This document shows, piece by piece, positions 6,952 to 8,847 of a stretch of 8,847 nucleotides of DNA. A program made the translations under genes and the position numbers. The DNA is from Bacteroidota bacterium. GTDB lineage: Bacteria; Bacteroidota; Ignavibacteria; Ignavibacteriales; Melioribacteraceae. The stretch is from the NCBI GenBank assembly GCA_023381535.1, contig JAMCSN010000189.1, positions 1-8,847 on the forward strand, in the 5' to 3' direction. Numbering within the stretch: position 1 is the stretch's first letter; the number at the start of each line of letters is the position of its first letter. The notes under the pieces are model-generated. The model was not told where the DNA came from and did not search any database. It saw only the letters and a program-made list of their open reading frames with translations.

Positions 6952-7632
6952 ATGAAAAACCATTTTGAACAAGAAATCGATAACCTGAAAACTAATCTTA
7001 TAAAAATGGCGTCATTGGTGGATGAGCAGGTCGAGAGAGTTATCACAGCGCTTGAAAAAGGAAATATTGAACTCTGCAAAGGAATTAAAGCCAAAGATTT
7101 AGAAATTGATGCTTACGATAATCTGATTCAAACCCAATGTGAAAACATTCTCGCTTTGTTCCAGCCGGTTACAGTCGATCTGCGATTTATTATTTCGGCA
7201 CTAATGATTAACAATCAATTAGAACGCTGCGGCGATATTGCCGTAAATATTTCTCAGCGTGTTAAGAAGACGGCAGAGTTTTTCTCTCTCATTTCTGAAG
7301 CGCAGATAATTGAGATGGGAAAGCACGCACGAGAGATGCTTAAAAACGCAATTGATTCTTTTATAAACAACGACAGCGATCTGGCAAACAAAGTAATTGC
7401 AAGCGATGAGATTGTTGATAATTTAAACAAGCACACGTTTAAGTTTCTTGTTAGCAAAATGCAGACTAATCCGGAACTAATTGAGCCATGCGCGCACTTA
7501 ATTGTTCTAACCAGGCATGTGGAAAGATTAGCAGATCACGCAACCAACATTGCGGAAGATTTGGTGTTCTATGTGGAGGCAAGAATTATTACTCACAAAA
7601 AGAAACTTGAAAAACTGAGCGACGGGAATTAA
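6952..7632 (+). CDS. phoU: Phosphate uptake and signalling regulator PhoU
   Basis: This 226-residue cytoplasmic, all-alpha protein belongs to the PhoU family, which restrains Pst transport and links phosphate status to the PhoR/PhoB two-component system. It starts with the typical FEQEIDNLKTNLIKMASLVDEQVERVITALEKGN. Its two three-helix bundles each carry the expected metal-cluster motif: LERCGDIAVNI in the first half and VERLADHATNIAED in the second. Length is normal (220-240). AAGGAG lies about 8 bp before the ATG, in the 15-bp gap after pstB. It is the last gene of the operon; the hydrogenase genes converge on it after 18 bp, too short a gap for a clear terminator. No phoR or phoB follows. 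Confidence 0.95.
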   Translation: MKNHFEQEIDNLKTNLIKMASLVDEQVERVITALEKGNIELCKGIKAKDLEIDAYDNLIQTQCENILALFQPVTVDLRFIISALMINNQLERCGDIAVNISQRVKKTAEFFSLISEAQIIEMGKHAREMLKNAIDSFINNDSDLANKVIASDEIVDNLNKHTFKFLVSKMQTNPELIEPCAHLIVLTRHVERLADHATNIAEDLVFYVEARIITHKKKLEKLSDGN

Positions 7633-7650
7633 CGAAATCGTAAAAACGAA

Positions 7651-8112
7651 TTATTGAATGTCGGTCAATAGATTTTTCAGCAGAGCATCACAGACGCTTT
7701 CAAGATTGTAAGATAAACCGGTTCCCTGTTCAAATATTTTCCCTTCTATGCCGTAAATTATTAGCCGTGTAGGAAGCCGATTTAATTTCCTCGCAAGTTT
7801 TACCGTTTCGGAAATACTAAACGAATGTGATGAATAATTAAAAGCATTTTGCGGAAGCGTCTCTTTGTTAAGATCAAAACGTGAAATTGTGCCGGGCGCT
7901 TTTCCTGAACTGGCTGCGTCGATTATGAAAACGTTGTTGTAGTCTTCCCAGATTTCCAAAAGCTCAACACCACCGCCGTTGCACTCCGCAACTTTAATAG
8001 TAGCGGGCAGTTTCTGCCTCAACATGCGGGACATGAGAATCCCAATGCTGTCGTCGCTTCGGAATTCGTTACCGATCCCGATGACTAGGTAATTTGTTTT
8101 AGAGTCAAACAT
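7651..8112 (-). CDS. [NiFe]-hydrogenase maturation endopeptidase (HyaD/HybD family, M52)
   Basis: The 153-residue product is a nickel-dependent protease that removes the C-terminal extension of the hydrogenase large subunit once nickel is in place. The N-terminal GIGNEFRSDDSIG is the family hallmark (usually DDGxG or DDAxG; Ser stands at that position here). Candidate metal ligands are Glu16, Asp65 (FIIDAASSG) and His96 (SSHSFS), corresponding to Glu16, Asp62 and His93 of E. coli HybD. Length is normal. The gene starts 8 bp after the stop of the large-subunit gene on the same strand, with no clear Shine-Dalgarno sequence, so translation is probably coupled. This position shows that the adjacent large subunit is its substrate. 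The 3' end meets phoU tail-to-tail. Confidence 0.93.
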   Translation of the reverse strand: MFDSKTNYLVIGIGNEFRSDDSIGILMSRMLRQKLPATIKVAECNGGGVELLEIWEDYNNVFIIDAASSGKAPGTISRFDLNKETLPQNAFNYSSHSFSISETVKLARKLNRLPTRLIIYGIEGKIFEQGTGLSYNLESVCDALLKNLLTDIQ

Positions 8113-8120
8113 TGAAAAAA

Positions 8121-8847
8121 TTATTCACGGACGAAGTTCAACTTTAAAAAATGTGTTGCGCATGAAATGCACGGATCATAATTCCGAACCGTTTGTTCGC
8201 ACTTCCACGTGAGTTCATCTGTCGGGAGATTAATATTTTTCGAAACGAACGAGAACAAATCGTTCTCTATTTGTTTCTGGTTCTGTGATGTTGGCGGAAC
8301 AATTTTCGCTTCCTGTATTATTCCGTTTGCATCCATCCGGTATTTGTGATAGAGAATTCCTCTCGGCGCTTCTGTGCAGCCGTATCCGGTTCCTTCGCGC
8401 GGCTGAACATCAACAAATTGTTTTTCCGGCATCTCAAACTGCTCGATTATCCTCAGCGCTTCTTGACAAGCATAAAGAGTTTCAATTGCGCGCACCGTAA
8501 TACTTTTGAATGGGTTGTTGCACGGTGGCAGCATGTTAACTTCTTTTGCCAATTCTTTTATCGAATCGGGAAGCTTATCGAAGTTGAGATTATAACGCGC
8601 CAGAGGTCCAACAAAATATATTTCGTCATTGCTTTTTGCTGATTGCAATGCATTGGAATGCCGGACATGTTCTTCATGAAAATACTTTTCGTATTCATTT
8701 ACGTTAATGTTTAATCCTTTGTTCGAAACTAATTTCCCTTCATTGAATGGATATTCTTCCGGATGTTTCAACGCGACGAATTCGTAATCCTGTTCAAATT
8801 CCGGAAACGTAAATGACGAGGTTAATCTCACAGTTTCAATCGCTATA
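8121..8847 (-). CDS. Group 3 [NiFe]-hydrogenase large (alpha) subunit, N-terminal part missing
   Basis: The frame is open to the window edge; GTG at 8829-8831 is internal, as five more in-frame codons (IAIET) precede it. About 241 C-terminal residues are present, roughly the last half to 60 percent of a typical subunit. The C-terminal nickel-binding motif DPCISCATH lies at 8151-8177; its two Cys bind the Ni-Fe site, and cleavage after His would remove the nine-residue tail FLKLNFVRE. Upstream, [18 protein letters not shown] is the conserved block near the active site of cytoplasmic group 3 enzymes. There is no twin-Arg partner or membrane anchor in view, and the motifs point to group 3 (3b or 3d, NAD(P)-linked, bidirectional) rather than the membrane uptake type. 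The subgroup cannot be settled without the other subunits, which would lie beyond the window edge. The dedicated peptidase follows after 8 bp. Confidence 0.93.
   Translation of the reverse strand, partial: IAIETVRLTSSFTFPEFEQDYEFVALKHPEEYPFNEGKLVSNKGLNINVNEYEKYFHEEHVRHSNALQSAKSNDEIYFVGPLARYNLNFDKLPDSIKELAKEVNMLPPCNNPFKSITVRAIETLYACQEALRIIEQFEMPEKQFVDVQPREGTGYGCTEAPRGILYHKYRMDANGIIQEAKIVPPTSQNQKQIENDLFSFVSKNINLPTDELTWKCEQTVRNYDPCISCATHFLKLNFVRE

Noticed and set aside
7633..7650. Bidirectional terminator between phoU and the peptidase gene
   Set aside because: The 18-bp gap holds no convincing stem or T-run; pairing seen nearby is only a few bases.
8829..8831. GTG as start of a complete hydrogenase gene
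   Set aside because: The frame continues to the window edge, and a 236-residue product would lack the N-terminal nickel-binding half of the family.

Overview
The window most likely comes from a member of the Bacteroidota/Chlorobi lineage, probably Ignavibacteria-like. Three signs support this: a C-terminal type IX secretion (T9SS) sorting domain with the NYPNPFNPST motif, a TAnnTTTG promoter element of the Bacteroidota kind upstream of the main operon, and moderately AT-rich DNA. This placement is inferred from motifs; no marker gene is present.

Layout. (1) Positions 1-1847 (+) hold the 3' part of a large secreted, cell-surface protein. It is built from tandem units of exactly 415 residues and ends in a T9SS type A sorting domain. 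(2) Positions 1848-2208 are intergenic. They contain a 107-bp element with 20-bp inverted termini (MITE-like), a probable terminator, an array of five Pho-box-like repeats at exact 11-bp spacing, and a -7 element. (3) Positions 2209-7632 (+) form a tightly packed phosphate operon: outer-membrane porin-like protein, pstS, pstC, pstA, pstB, phoU. (4) Positions 7651-8847 (-) hold the end of a cytoplasmic group 3 [NiFe]-hydrogenase operon: the 3' part of the large-subunit gene followed by its maturation endopeptidase. It converges on phoU with an 18-bp gap.

How the genes work together. Under phosphate limitation a PhoB-type regulator (not encoded here) would bind the 11-bp repeats and switch on the operon. 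The beta-barrel would let phosphate through the outer membrane, PstS would capture it in the periplasm, PstC/PstA with the PstB ATPase would import it, and PhoU would adjust uptake and signalling. The surface repeat protein lies just upstream on the same strand. Its own promoter is outside the window, so a link to phosphate is only a hypothesis. The hydrogenase genes are an unrelated neighbouring unit: the peptidase would trim the large subunit after the His of its C-terminal DPCISCATH motif.

The points most worth a second look are the periodic Pho-box array, the 415-residue internal repeat, the missing ordinary start codon of pstC (a CTG fits best), and the short inverted-repeat element.
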